This document shows, in pieces, positions 43,349 through 51,121 of a stretch of 64,000 nucleotides of DNA (the stretch's first letter is position 1; every line of letters begins with the position of its first letter). The DNA is from CAYPTB01 sp964413535. Its GTDB lineage: Bacteria; Planctomycetota; UBA1135; GCA-002686595. The notes beneath the pieces are model-generated. The model saw nothing but the letters and a program-made list of their open reading frames with translations, was not told the DNA's origin and ran no database searches. The translations under genes were made by a program, and so were the position numbers. Location: the NCBI GenBank assembly GCA_964413535.1, contig CAYPTB010000051.1:124001-188000 (forward strand), in the 5' to 3' direction.

Positions 43349-44386
43349 ATGCCCATTCGCATCGCGATCAACGGCTTCGGGCGCATCGGCCGCAACGTGT
43401 TCCGCGTCATGCACGGCCAACGGGAATTCGAAGTCGTTTCGATCAACGACATCACGGACTCCGAGACGCTGGCCCACCTGCTCAAGTACGACAGCGTCCA
43501 CGGGCGCTTCCCGGGCAAGGTCCGCGCGGCGAAGAACGGCCTGATGGTCGACTCGGCGCGCATCAAGGTGACGGCGGAGCGCGATCCCGCCAAGCTCGCG
43601 CACGGCGCGGACAAGATCGACTTCGTCATCGAGTCGACGGGCATCTTCACGTCGCGCGAGGCGTGTCAGAAGCACATCGACGCGGGCGCGAAGAAGGTCT
43701 GCCTCACCGTCCCGCCCAAGGACGAGATCGACAACATGATCGTGATGGGCGTGAACCAGGAGAAGCTGCGGCCCACGGACCGCATCATCTCGAACGCCTC
43801 CTGCACGACGAACTGCCTCGCTCCGATCGCCAAGGTCCTGGACGCGAAGTTCGGCCTCGAGCGCGGCTTGATGACGACCAACCACGCCAAAACGAACGAC
43901 CACCAGATCCACGACCAGCCCCACAAGGACCTGCGCCGCGCGCGCGCAGCAGCCACGAACATCATCCCGACCACGACCGGCGCGGCGCGCGCGGTCGGCA
44001 AGATCCTGCCCAAGCTCGCGGGCAAGCTCGACGGCTGCTCGATGCGCGTGCCCGTCACCGACGGCTCGGTCGTGGACCTCGTCGCCGTCCTGTCCAAGGC
44101 CGCGACCATCGAGTCGATCAACGCGGCCTTCGCGGAAGCCGCCAAGAAGGACCTGAAGGGCATCCTCGAGTACTGCGAGGACCCGATCGTGTCCTGCGAC
44201 GTCGTCGGCAACGCGTCGAGCGCGGTGTTCGACGCCCAGTCGACGATGGTGATGGGCGGCAACTTCGTGAAGGTCGTGGCCTGGTACGACAACGAATGGG
44301 GCTACTCCAACCGCGTCGCCGACCTCGTGCGCTTCTCCCACAAGCTGAAGGGCAAGGCCTCCAAGAGCGTCTCCGCTGCCGTCTGA
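43349..44386 (+). CDS. gap: glyceraldehyde-3-phosphate dehydrogenase (type I)
   Basis: NAD-dependent enzyme of glycolysis. The 345-residue protein has NGFGRIGRNVFRVM, the NAD-selective Asp34 in SINDITD, catalytic Cys152 in SNASCTTNCLAPIAKVL and its partner His179. Around that His the sequence is unusual: TTNHAKTNDHQIHDQPHKD, where most family members have TTVHAYTNDQ and LPHKD. The Tyr to Lys (181) and Leu to Gln (190) changes lie near the active site and the cofactor-specificity loop. The phrase LTVPPKDE also replaces the common SAPAK. A Shine-Dalgarno AAGAGGA precedes the ATG. First gene of gap-pgk. Confidence 0.95.
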   Translation: MPIRIAINGFGRIGRNVFRVMHGQREFEVVSINDITDSETLAHLLKYDSVHGRFPGKVRAAKNGLMVDSARIKVTAERDPAKLAHGADKIDFVIESTGIFTSREACQKHIDAGAKKVCLTVPPKDEIDNMIVMGVNQEKLRPTDRIISNASCTTNCLAPIAKVLDAKFGLERGLMTTNHAKTNDHQIHDQPHKDLRRARAAATNIIPTTTGAARAVGKILPKLAGKLDGCSMRVPVTDGSVVDLVAVLSKAATIESINAAFAEAAKKDLKGILEYCEDPIVSCDVVGNASSAVFDAQSTMVMGGNFVKVVAWYDNEWGYSNRVADLVRFSHKLKGKASKSVSAAV

Positions 44387-44411
44387 TCCCCTCGAGGGAA
44401 CCGCAAGGGAG

Positions 44412-44439
44412 CGTGCGGCGCTGCGCACAGTGCCGCACG
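44412..44439 (+). promoter_or_regulatory. hairpin between gap and pgk
   Basis: Inverted repeat CGTGCGGC / GCCGCACG (8-bp arms, 12-base loop) within the 82-base space between gap and pgk. As both genes run the same way and pgk has no obvious promoter of its own, this may be an mRNA-stabilising or attenuating stem-loop rather than a full terminator. Confidence 0.4.
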
Positions 44440-44468
44440 TTGCACATCACGAGGACGAAGGCATCCCG

Positions 44469-45662
44469 ATGAAGCTCGACATCCCCTCCCTGGACGATCT
44501 GGACCTGGCCGGCAAGCGCGTTCTCGTGCGCGTCGACTTCAACGTTCCGCAGGACGACGACGGCGCGATCACCGACGACACGCGCATCCGCGCCGCGCTC
44601 CCGACGATCCGCGAGATCCTCGCGAAGGGCGGGCGCCCGGTGCTCATGAGCCACTTCGGTCGCCCGGAGGGAGCCGTGGTCGAATCGATGCGCCTTGCGC
44701 CCTGCGCCGTGCGATTGGGCGAGCTGCTCGGCTCCCAGGTCCTCCAGCTCGGCGAAAGCATCGGCGAGAAGGTCGAGCAAGCCGTGCGCGGCGCGAAGGG
44801 CGTCGTGATGCTCGAGAACGTGCGCTTCCACAAGGGCGAGACGAAGGGCGACCCCGAGCTCTCCGCCGCGTTCGCGCGCTTGGGCGACGTGTTCGTGAAC
44901 GACGCATTCGGCAGCTCGCACCGCGACCACTGCTCGGTCTCGGGAGTCGCGCGCCTGCTCCCGTCGGTCGCCGGCCGCTCGCTCGAGTCCGAGATCGCCG
45001 CCTTCAAGCGCGTGCTCGACGATCCCGCGCGGCCGCTCGTCGCGATCCTCGGCGGCGCGAAGGTGTCGGACAAGCTGCCCGTGATCGACAACCTGCTCGA
45101 CGTCGTCGACCAGATCCTGGTCGGCGGCGGCATGGCCTACACGTTCCTCGCGGCGCTCGGACACTCGACCGGCGGTTCACTCCTGCAGAAGGACCAGCTC
45201 GACCTCGTGAAGTCGGCCATGGCGAAGGCGAAGCGCTCGAAGGTCGAGATCCTGCTCCCGACCGATCACGTGTGCGGCGCCGCCTTCGCCGCCGACACGA
45301 AGCCGATCGCGGTGGACGGCCGCGACGTCCCCGCGGGCTCCATGGGCCTCGACATCGGCCCGAAGACGCGTACGGTCTTCGCGCAGGCGATCGCCAAGGC
45401 GCAGACGCTCGTGTGGAACGGCCCGATGGGCGTCTTCGAGTGGGACGCGTTCCGCGCCGGCACCGAAGCGGTCGGTCGAGCGGTCGCCGCTTGCAAGGGC
45501 TACACCGTCGTCGGCGGCGGCGACTCCGTCGCGGCGATCGCCATGCTCGGCCTCGAGGAGCAGATCGACCACATCTCCACCGGCGGCGGCGCCTCCCTCG
45601 AGCTCCTCGAGGGCAAGGACCTGCCCGGCGTCTCCGCGCTCTCGCTCGACCCCGGCCGCTAG
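44469..45662 (+). CDS. pgk: phosphoglycerate kinase
   Basis: Glycolytic enzyme making ATP from 1,3-bisphosphoglycerate. The 397-residue protein is collinear with the family: VLVRVDFNVPQDDDG at the start, VLMSHFGRPEG, the basic-patch motif VVMLENVRFHKGETKGD, VNDAFGSSHRDH, LGGAKVSDKLPVI and the C-terminal nucleotide site VWNGPMGVFEWDAF plus VVGGGDSVAAIAML and STGGGASLELLEG. The ATG at 44469 gives the normal length. Its stop codon overlaps the stop of the convergent EpsI-like gene, so no terminator separates the two operons. Confidence 0.97.
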   Translation: MKLDIPSLDDLDLAGKRVLVRVDFNVPQDDDGAITDDTRIRAALPTIREILAKGGRPVLMSHFGRPEGAVVESMRLAPCAVRLGELLGSQVLQLGESIGEKVEQAVRGAKGVVMLENVRFHKGETKGDPELSAAFARLGDVFVNDAFGSSHRDHCSVSGVARLLPSVAGRSLESEIAAFKRVLDDPARPLVAILGGAKVSDKLPVIDNLLDVVDQILVGGGMAYTFLAALGHSTGGSLLQKDQLDLVKSAMAKAKRSKVEILLPTDHVCGAAFAADTKPIAVDGRDVPAGSMGLDIGPKTRTVFAQAIAKAQTLVWNGPMGVFEWDAFRAGTEAVGRAVAACKGYTVVGGGDSVAAIAMLGLEEQIDHISTGGGASLELLEGKDLPGVSALSLDPGR

Positions 45663-46192
45663 CGGCGCGGAGCGTCGTCCGCCGCGCGCTCGACGACCGC
45701 GAACGACCAGTAGGGAGCGCGACTGCGGCCGAACAGGGCGGCGAAGAACCAGCCCGAGACGTCGGTGAAGACGCGCCCGTTCGCGTCCTCGACGCGTTCG
45801 AGCACGCGCAACCGCTCGCCGTCGCGGAGGGCGAGGAAGGACGACCAGCGGCCGTCGCCCGTGTCTTCGCGGTCGGGCTCGGGCACGATCGCGAAGCCGC
45901 GACCGCGGAAGCAATCGCGCGCCGAGTGAACGTGTCGCGAGGCGCGCTCGACGTAGCGCGCGAGGACGTGCCGATCTCCACGTTCGCCGAGGGCGAAGCG
46001 CGCGAGCCTTCCGGGGAGGTTCTCTGCGAGGAAGAGGTCGCCTTCCTCGAGCTCGAGCGGCGAGAGGGGCTCGCCCGCGAGCTCCGCGGGCCAGCCCGGG
46101 AACGGGGCCGCCTCAGGCGCGTCGCGCGGGCCGAGCGCGAGCGGCAGCAGCGCGGCGAGGGCACAGGCGATCAGGAAGCGAGCGTGCTGCAC
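45659..46192 (-). CDS. EpsI-like exosortase-associated protein
   Basis: A 177-residue exported protein: N-terminal hydrophobic segment (FLIACALAALLPLALG) and then a small domain with HVLARYVERASRHVHSARDCFRGRGF, in which H89-S-A-R-D-C94 followed by a G-F pair resembles the HxPExCxxxxGW signature of EpsI proteins that accompany exosortases. A second half with WSSFLALRDGERLRV and YWSFAVVERA completes it. The GTG start at 46192 lies 22 bases inside the end of the exosortase gene. EpsI proteins are thought to assist export or processing of exosortase substrates; the exact role is unknown. The assignment rests on the motif and the neighbour. Confidence 0.6.
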   Translation of the reverse strand: MQHARFLIACALAALLPLALGPRDAPEAAPFPGWPAELAGEPLSPLELEEGDLFLAENLPGRLARFALGERGDRHVLARYVERASRHVHSARDCFRGRGFAIVPEPDREDTGDGRWSSFLALRDGERLRVLERVEDANGRVFTDVSGWFFAALFGRSRAPYWSFAVVERAADDAPRR

Positions 46193-46968
46193 GGCGGCCT
46201 CCGGCGCGTGACGAGGGTGACGAAGGCGAGGACGAGCGCCGCGGCAAGCGCTTGGCAAGCGAGTCCTACGCCCGCGTGAGCCCCGCTCGGCAGGTCGACC
46301 AGTCCGACCTCGACGCGGAAGAGGGCCGCGGTGCGCAGGACGTTCGCGGCGAGCGCGGCCAGCAGGGCCAACGCCGCGGCGACGGCCGTGGCCGCGTTCG
46401 ACGCGCGCGCGAGCGACGCCGCGGTCATGGCAAGGAGGAGCGTCGTCCACGCCATGGCGAGCCCGCTGCAGGGCGGATCGACGGCCACCAGCGCGCCGTT
46501 CCACTCGAGGCAGGTCCCAATGCGCTCCACGGCGACCCCCTGCGCGCGCAGGAGGCCGGCCGCCGCACCGGCGGCGGCGGTGCGCAACGGCATGCCGAGC
46601 TGGAGCTGGAACATCGGCACGATCGGCAGCGCGAGCAATAAGAGCCCGAACAGTCCGGCGTGGAAGCGGCGCTTCGTCCACAGGAGTGAGGCGGTCCAGG
46701 CGAGCGCGCACAGCGCGGCGAGAGCGGCCGCGAGCTCCGGCAGGAACGTCCGGGCGCCCGCCAGCCCGAGCACGAGGAGCGCCGGTCCGGCGAGGCTGCG
46801 CCGCGGCGCGCTGCGCCCCTCGCGCACAGCGAGCAGGACGGCGACCGCCGCGGCGAGCGCGACGAGCTCCTCGCGATCCTGCGAGGCGTAGCGCGTGCGC
46901 AGGTAGAACCAGTGGAGCTCGGGCCACAGCGCCGCGAGCCCCGCCGCGAGGAGCAGCGCGGACCTCAC
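46171..46968 (-). CDS. exosortase (XrtK-like) transpeptidase
   Basis: A 265-residue polytopic membrane protein with about eight helices. The exosortase catalytic set is complete: Cys167 in VAVDPPCSGLAMAW, Arg212 in ANVLRTAAL and His231 in LPSGAHAGVGL. Exosortases recognise the PEP-CTERM C-terminal tripartite signal, cut near it and hand the protein on to the cell surface. The substrate is evidently the gene directly upstream, whose last 30 residues are such a signal. The GTG start overlaps that gene's stop (GTGA). I recall the pairing of a short exosortase with one VIT/vWA target as the exosortase K/MSEP-CTERM type. The substrate motif here reads PEP. Confidence 0.85.
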   Translation of the reverse strand: MRSALLLAAGLAALWPELHWFYLRTRYASQDREELVALAAAVAVLLAVREGRSAPRRSLAGPALLVLGLAGARTFLPELAAALAALCALAWTASLLWTKRRFHAGLFGLLLLALPIVPMFQLQLGMPLRTAAAGAAAGLLRAQGVAVERIGTCLEWNGALVAVDPPCSGLAMAWTTLLLAMTAASLARASNAATAVAAALALLAALAANVLRTAALFRVEVGLVDLPSGAHAGVGLACQALAAALVLAFVTLVTRRRPPCSTLAS

Positions 46969-49571
46969 GCCGCTCCTCCGCGCGCGCGCACCCAGGAGTA
47001 CGCTGCGAGCAGCGCGGCTGCGACGGCGAGGAGCGCCCAGGTCGCGGGCTCGGGCACGCTCGGGACGCTCCCCGGATCGACGGGCGAGAGTCCCGCGCGC
47101 CGGTACTGCTCCGCCGTTTCGAGCACGACGGCGCCGCTGACGGCCGTGACGAGCTGGTGTGCCACGGCGAGCTCCAGGGCCTTCGTGCGCGAGCCCGTGT
47201 CGCCCGTGCGCACGAGCTCGATCACCTCGTCCGCGGCCCACAGCCGCGCGAGGTGCTTCGACGTCGGCCGCGCGTCGGCGGGGAGAGCGTCCGTGGCCGC
47301 CACGCGCTCGCGTACCAGCTCGACCGTCTCGGTTCCGCCCAGCGAAGCGAATGCGCGCTCGAGATCCGTGCGCAGGGGACCGAGTCGCGGGAGCACGCGC
47401 ACGCGCGGGAGGTCCTCGATCTCCTCGAGCACGGTGTTGGGACCGGGTGCGGCGCACAGCGCCCACAGCTCCGGGCCGCGCGGCGCGCGCTCGAGTGCCT
47501 GACGCAGCGCGGTCGTCGAATCGAACACGTGCGGCTGCGAGCCGAAGAGCCACAGGACGACGGCGTTCGCGTCCAAGCCGATCGTCGAGAGCAGCGCGTC
47601 GAGCAGCGCCTCGGCGTTGTTGCAGCCGCCCGCGAAGGACCGGCTCTCGAGCTCGACGGAGAGCCTGCGCAGCGCGACCGGTCCGGCCGCTTGGGGAGGC
47701 GAGAGGATTCGCTCCACGGAGTCTCCCGCGACGAGCGCTTCGACGAGCGTCCCGGCGGGAAGCGCGTCGAGGGCCGCCGCGATCGCGCCGGCGTGCGGCG
47801 CGAGTCCGGCCGAGCCGTCGATCACCAGGCACACGCGTCCCACCTTCGTGCGCTCCCCCGTACGCACCCATTGGCGCACGAAACCCTCGCCGTCGAGCGC
47901 GTGCGCGAAGCTCTCGGAGGCCGCGCGCGAGCGCGCGAAAGCCAGGTGCGTCGCGGGGTCGGAGAGCGCGGCCTCGGAGAGCGAGCCGCGCGCGAGCGAG
48001 CCTCCATTCTCGAGCTCCTCGACCTCGAGTCCGTCGGGAATCGCGAGCGTATCGGAGCGCGCGTCGATCCACACGGCGTGCTCTGCGCCGACCTCGAAGT
48101 TGCGCTCGACGAAGCGCGGGAAGGCGAGGAGCGCCGAGTCGAGATCGGGCAGCGCGAGCGGAGTCGTGATCCCCAGGCGCACCTGCATGTCGCCGTCGGA
48201 CGGCACCGGGAAGCACTGCACGAACACGCGGTCGACGCCGTCCGTGGTGACGAGCACGGGATCGAGCTGTCGCGCGACGACCTCGGAGTACGCCGCCCGC
48301 GTGGCGCCGCGCGACCCGAACGCAGCCTCGCGCTCCTCGCCGTCGATCCACAGCGTGAGGCGCGACACGACGCCGCCCGGCGGGAGCGAGACGCAGGCCC
48401 GCGCCTCGGCGGCGAAGGGCTGCTCGTTCTCGAAGCGCAACTGCCACTCGAAGTAGGCGTGCGCGGCGTCCGCGTCGACCGTAGCGTCGATGCGCGAGCT
48501 CGCGAGCGAGAGGCCGGTCCGACGACCCTCGACGTCATCGGATCCGAGCGCCTCGTCCGCGGTGAAGCGCGGGGATTCGAGCCACAGCGAACGGTAGTCG
48601 TCCGGCGGCGTCACCGAATCGAAGGGACGGCCGGTGACGAGGTAGTAGACCTCGCGCGCCTGCGCCGAGCTCGTGTGCCCGGAGGCCGCCACCAAGGCCG
48701 TCACGGGATCCTCGATGCCCCGCGGCCGCTCGTAGCAGTGGCGCAGGAGTCCCTGCTCGCCGCCGAAGGCGCGCAGGAGGTCGATCCCGAACTGGCGTCG
48801 GCCGGCGTCGTGAGAGGTCGCGAACGAGAGCCCGAGGGTCGAGACCACCTGGGGCGCGTTGAGCGCGACCGGCGCAGCCAGAGCGCACGCGGCGCCGATG
48901 AGGCTCGGCGCGAACGCGCTGCGTCTCGGTGCCGCGTTCTCGGAGAGGAACACGCGTCGGGCGAGCAGCGTTCCTGCCACGGCGGCGAACGGGCCGAGCG
49001 GCAGGGCTCCGAGACCGGCCATCACGAGCGCGAAGAGCGCCAGAGGAAGGAGAGGCAGGAAGATCACCGCGTACATGCACGCGATGGCGAGCGCCGCGCC
49101 GTTGAGGAACAAGAGCAAGGAGCGGTGTCGCTCGCGCGCGCGCGCCGAGAGCGCGGCGAGGTTCGCGCACGGCACGATGGCGATGAGCACGGCATGCCAC
49201 GGTCGCGGCAGCGGATCGAAGTACTGATTGGCACACATGTGCGTCGTCGCCTCGACGGCGAGGACGACGGCCGGCCAGATCACCCCGAGCGTGATGACCC
49301 CGAACCGCGCGAACCGGTGCGGCTGGGCGCGCACCGGCGCCGCTCGCGGGACTTCGCCCGGCTGCGCGGCGAGTCCCATGCGCGCGAGCACCGCGAGCAC
49401 GTCGTCGCGCGTCACGAGCGAGCGCCCGCCGAGCTCCATCGCGACGTGGTGTCGCAAGTCGGCGACCACCTCGGCGGGATCGACCCCGGGCTCGGCGTTC
49501 TCGACCAGGGAAGCCTCCATCCGCGCGAGGTGCACGTCGAGCTCGACGCGCGCTTCTTCGCTCCAGCTCAT
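46965..49571 (-). CDS. HAAS/VIT/vWA membrane protein with PEP-CTERM sorting signal
   Basis: An 868-residue protein with four parts. Residues 1-70 are a HAAS-like helical domain (VVADLRHHVAMELGG, RDDVLAVLARMG), typically found next to PadR regulators. Residues 85-250 hold several transmembrane helices. A VIT-like beta domain follows (AYFEWQLRFENEQPFAAEAR and TRAAYSEVVARQLDPVLV), then a vWA-like domain with a partial MIDAS (VIDGSAG, the last Ser replaced by Gly). The C-terminus has the tripartite sorting signal: PEP at 840-842 (VPEPATWALL), a hydrophobic helix and a basic end (WVRARGGAA). It overlaps padR by four bases. Likely the sole substrate of the adjacent exosortase; function unknown. Confidence 0.82.
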   Translation of the reverse strand: MSWSEEARVELDVHLARMEASLVENAEPGVDPAEVVADLRHHVAMELGGRSLVTRDDVLAVLARMGLAAQPGEVPRAAPVRAQPHRFARFGVITLGVIWPAVVLAVEATTHMCANQYFDPLPRPWHAVLIAIVPCANLAALSARARERHRSLLLFLNGAALAIACMYAVIFLPLLPLALFALVMAGLGALPLGPFAAVAGTLLARRVFLSENAAPRRSAFAPSLIGAACALAAPVALNAPQVVSTLGLSFATSHDAGRRQFGIDLLRAFGGEQGLLRHCYERPRGIEDPVTALVAASGHTSSAQAREVYYLVTGRPFDSVTPPDDYRSLWLESPRFTADEALGSDDVEGRRTGLSLASSRIDATVDADAAHAYFEWQLRFENEQPFAAEARACVSLPPGGVVSRLTLWIDGEEREAAFGSRGATRAAYSEVVARQLDPVLVTTDGVDRVFVQCFPVPSDGDMQVRLGITTPLALPDLDSALLAFPRFVERNFEVGAEHAVWIDARSDTLAIPDGLEVEELENGGSLARGSLSEAALSDPATHLAFARSRAASESFAHALDGEGFVRQWVRTGERTKVGRVCLVIDGSAGLAPHAGAIAAALDALPAGTLVEALVAGDSVERILSPPQAAGPVALRRLSVELESRSFAGGCNNAEALLDALLSTIGLDANAVVLWLFGSQPHVFDSTTALRQALERAPRGPELWALCAAPGPNTVLEEIEDLPRVRVLPRLGPLRTDLERAFASLGGTETVELVRERVAATDALPADARPTSKHLARLWAADEVIELVRTGDTGSRTKALELAVAHQLVTAVSGAVVLETAEQYRRAGLSPVDPGSVPSVPEPATWALLAVAAALLAAYSWVRARGGAA

Positions 49572-49918
49572 GGCCTAGCTCCTTCCTCGTCTCGCAATGC
49601 TTGCAGGTCCTTCACGATCGCGTCGAAGTGCTCGTTCATCGCGCGCACCGCACGCCGGCCGGAGGCCGTCAGCCCGTAGTACTTGCGCGCGGGGCCCGAG
49701 CTCGACTCGACGAGCCGAGTACGGACGAGGCCCTGCGCGCGCAAGCGCGAGAGGAGCGGATAGAGCGTCCCCTCCGTCAGGCCGAGCCTCGGCGACGCGA
49801 CCAGGCTCTGCACCAGCTCGTAGCCGTAACGCTCTTCGGCGAAGAGCGAGTTCAGCACGCACAGCTCGAGCAGACCCTTCCTGACCTGCACGGCCCAGCG
49901 TTCGAGCGGATCCGACAT
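49568..49918 (-). CDS. PadR-family transcriptional regulator
   Basis: A 116-residue winged-helix regulator: RKGLLELCVLNSLFAEERYGYELVQ, then LTEGTLYPLLSRLRAQGLV (recognition helix) and GPARKYYGLTASGRRAVRAM for the wing, ending in a short dimerisation helix. PadR proteins usually repress their own operon. Here the gene heads a four-gene operon whose next product begins with a HAAS domain, the usual PadR companion. A perfect palindrome lies 31 bases upstream of the ATG and is the probable operator. Confidence 0.92.
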   Translation of the reverse strand: MSDPLERWAVQVRKGLLELCVLNSLFAEERYGYELVQSLVASPRLGLTEGTLYPLLSRLRAQGLVRTRLVESSSGPARKYYGLTASGRRAVRAMNEHFDAIVKDLQALRDEEGARP

Positions 49919-49948
49919 CGGTTCACCGACCCGTGGATCAAGGTGAAG

Positions 49949-49977
49949 CCTGGTACCTTGTATGTCAAGGTACCAGG
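49949..49977 (-). promoter_or_regulatory. perfect palindromic operator candidate upstream of padR
   Basis: CCTGGTACCTTG (49949-49960), spacer TATGT, CAAGGTACCAGG (49966-49977): perfect 12-bp arms. Read on the minus strand the centre contains TTGACA and then TACAAG, so the dyad overlaps plausible promoter boxes of the padR operon. Position and symmetry fit autoregulation by PadR. The dyad is much longer than chance would allow. Confidence 0.6.
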
Positions 49978-50400
49978 GATCTTGAACGTCCTCGCGTCGA
50001 GTTCCTCGGGGCCGGTCTCGGTCCGCGTCCGGCCGGGACGGGAGCTGAACGAACCTGCGGAGCCGAGTTCGGGCTGCTCGCAGGGATGCGGCGAGCCGCC
50101 GACGCCCGGCTCCGTCTCGCCGTGCGCTGGCAGCCGGAACTTCGCCGAGGACTCCGCCCCTTACCATTCGATCGAAGGCCGCGCGAGGCGCCCGCGACGC
50201 CGGCAATTGCAGCGTCGAAGCCCGCTTCGGAACGGCGCAGCCCGCGGCCGCGAGCGTCGCTCCGTTGGGAAGGCGCGCGAAGGCGCGCGCGCGCGCGGGG
50301 GAAGGCGCGAGGGCGCGCGCGGGGCCGGACACTACAATGGGCGCGTCGCGGGGAGGCTCGATCGCGCTCGGTCCCTGTGGCACCCTTCGATCCGCTCCCG
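49978..50400. other. intergenic region between divergent padR and rpe
   Basis: About 420 bases with no credible gene on either strand; short frames here are rich in Arg/Pro and match nothing. It includes a run of alternating GC dinucleotides at about 50280-50300. A good -10 box TACAAT (50333-50338) lies about 60 bases before the rpe ATG, but no -35 box is visible at the right distance. Confidence 0.5.
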
Positions 50401-51102
50401 ATGCACACACCGTCGACGATCCTCGCTCCGTCGCTCCTGTCGGCGGACTTCGCCCGCCTAGCGGACGAGATCGAACGGGTCGAGCGCGCGGGAGCGGACT
50501 GGTTGCACGTCGACGTGATGGACGGGCACTTCGTGCCGAACCTCACGATCGGTCCGCCGGTCGTGAAGAGCATCCGCGCCGCGGCGAGCGTTCCGCTCGA
50601 CGTCCACCTGATGATCGAGGAGCCGAAGCGCTACGCGAAGGACTTCGCGCGCGCCGGCGCGCACGTGCTCACGTTCCACCTGGAGGTGGCCCGGAACGCC
50701 GACGAGGTGCGCGAGATCGTGTCCGTGTTCCGCGACGCGGGCGTGCCGTTGGTCGGCGTCGCGTTGCGGCCCGACACCCCGATCGAATCCCTGGCGCGCC
50801 ACCTCGAGCTCTTCGACCTGGTCCTCGTCATGAGCGTCTTCCCGGGCTTCGGCGGACAGGAGTTCATGCCCGAGGTGCTGCCCAAGGTCGAGTGGCTGCG
50901 CGCCCGCGGCTACGCCGGCCACGTCGAGATGGACGGCGGGCTCAACGCACACACCATCCCCGCCTGCGCGGCCGCGGGGGCGAACTGTCTGGTCGCGGGT
51001 TCCGCCGTGTTCGGCGCCGACGACGCGCAGGCCACGCTCGCGGAGTTCCGGGACCTCGCCGACCGGTTCCGCAGCGAGGGAGCCGCCCGCGGCGCCTCCT
51101 GA
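50401..51102 (+). CDS. rpe: ribulose-phosphate 3-epimerase
   Basis: Interconverts ribulose-5-phosphate and xylulose-5-phosphate in the pentose phosphate pathway. The 233-residue TIM barrel matches the family throughout: ILAPSLLSADFARL, the metal-binding WLHVDVMDGHFVPNLTIGP, LDVHLMIEEPKRY, VLVMSVFPGFGGQEFMPEVLPK, and VEMDGGLNAHTIPACAAAGANCLVAGSAVFG for the phosphate site. The ATG gives MHTPSTILAPS. It is followed 19 bases later by accD, so the two may share a transcript. Confidence 0.96.
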   Translation: MHTPSTILAPSLLSADFARLADEIERVERAGADWLHVDVMDGHFVPNLTIGPPVVKSIRAAASVPLDVHLMIEEPKRYAKDFARAGAHVLTFHLEVARNADEVREIVSVFRDAGVPLVGVALRPDTPIESLARHLELFDLVLVMSVFPGFGGQEFMPEVLPKVEWLRARGYAGHVEMDGGLNAHTIPACAAAGANCLVAGSAVFGADDAQATLAEFRDLADRFRSEGAARGAS

Positions 51103-51121
51103 ACCCAACTCGAGGAAAGGA

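Noticed and set aside
50280..50330. Alternating GC-dinucleotide run upstream of rpe
   Set aside because: Simple low-complexity sequence in a very GC-rich genome; no sign of a regulatory or recombination element.
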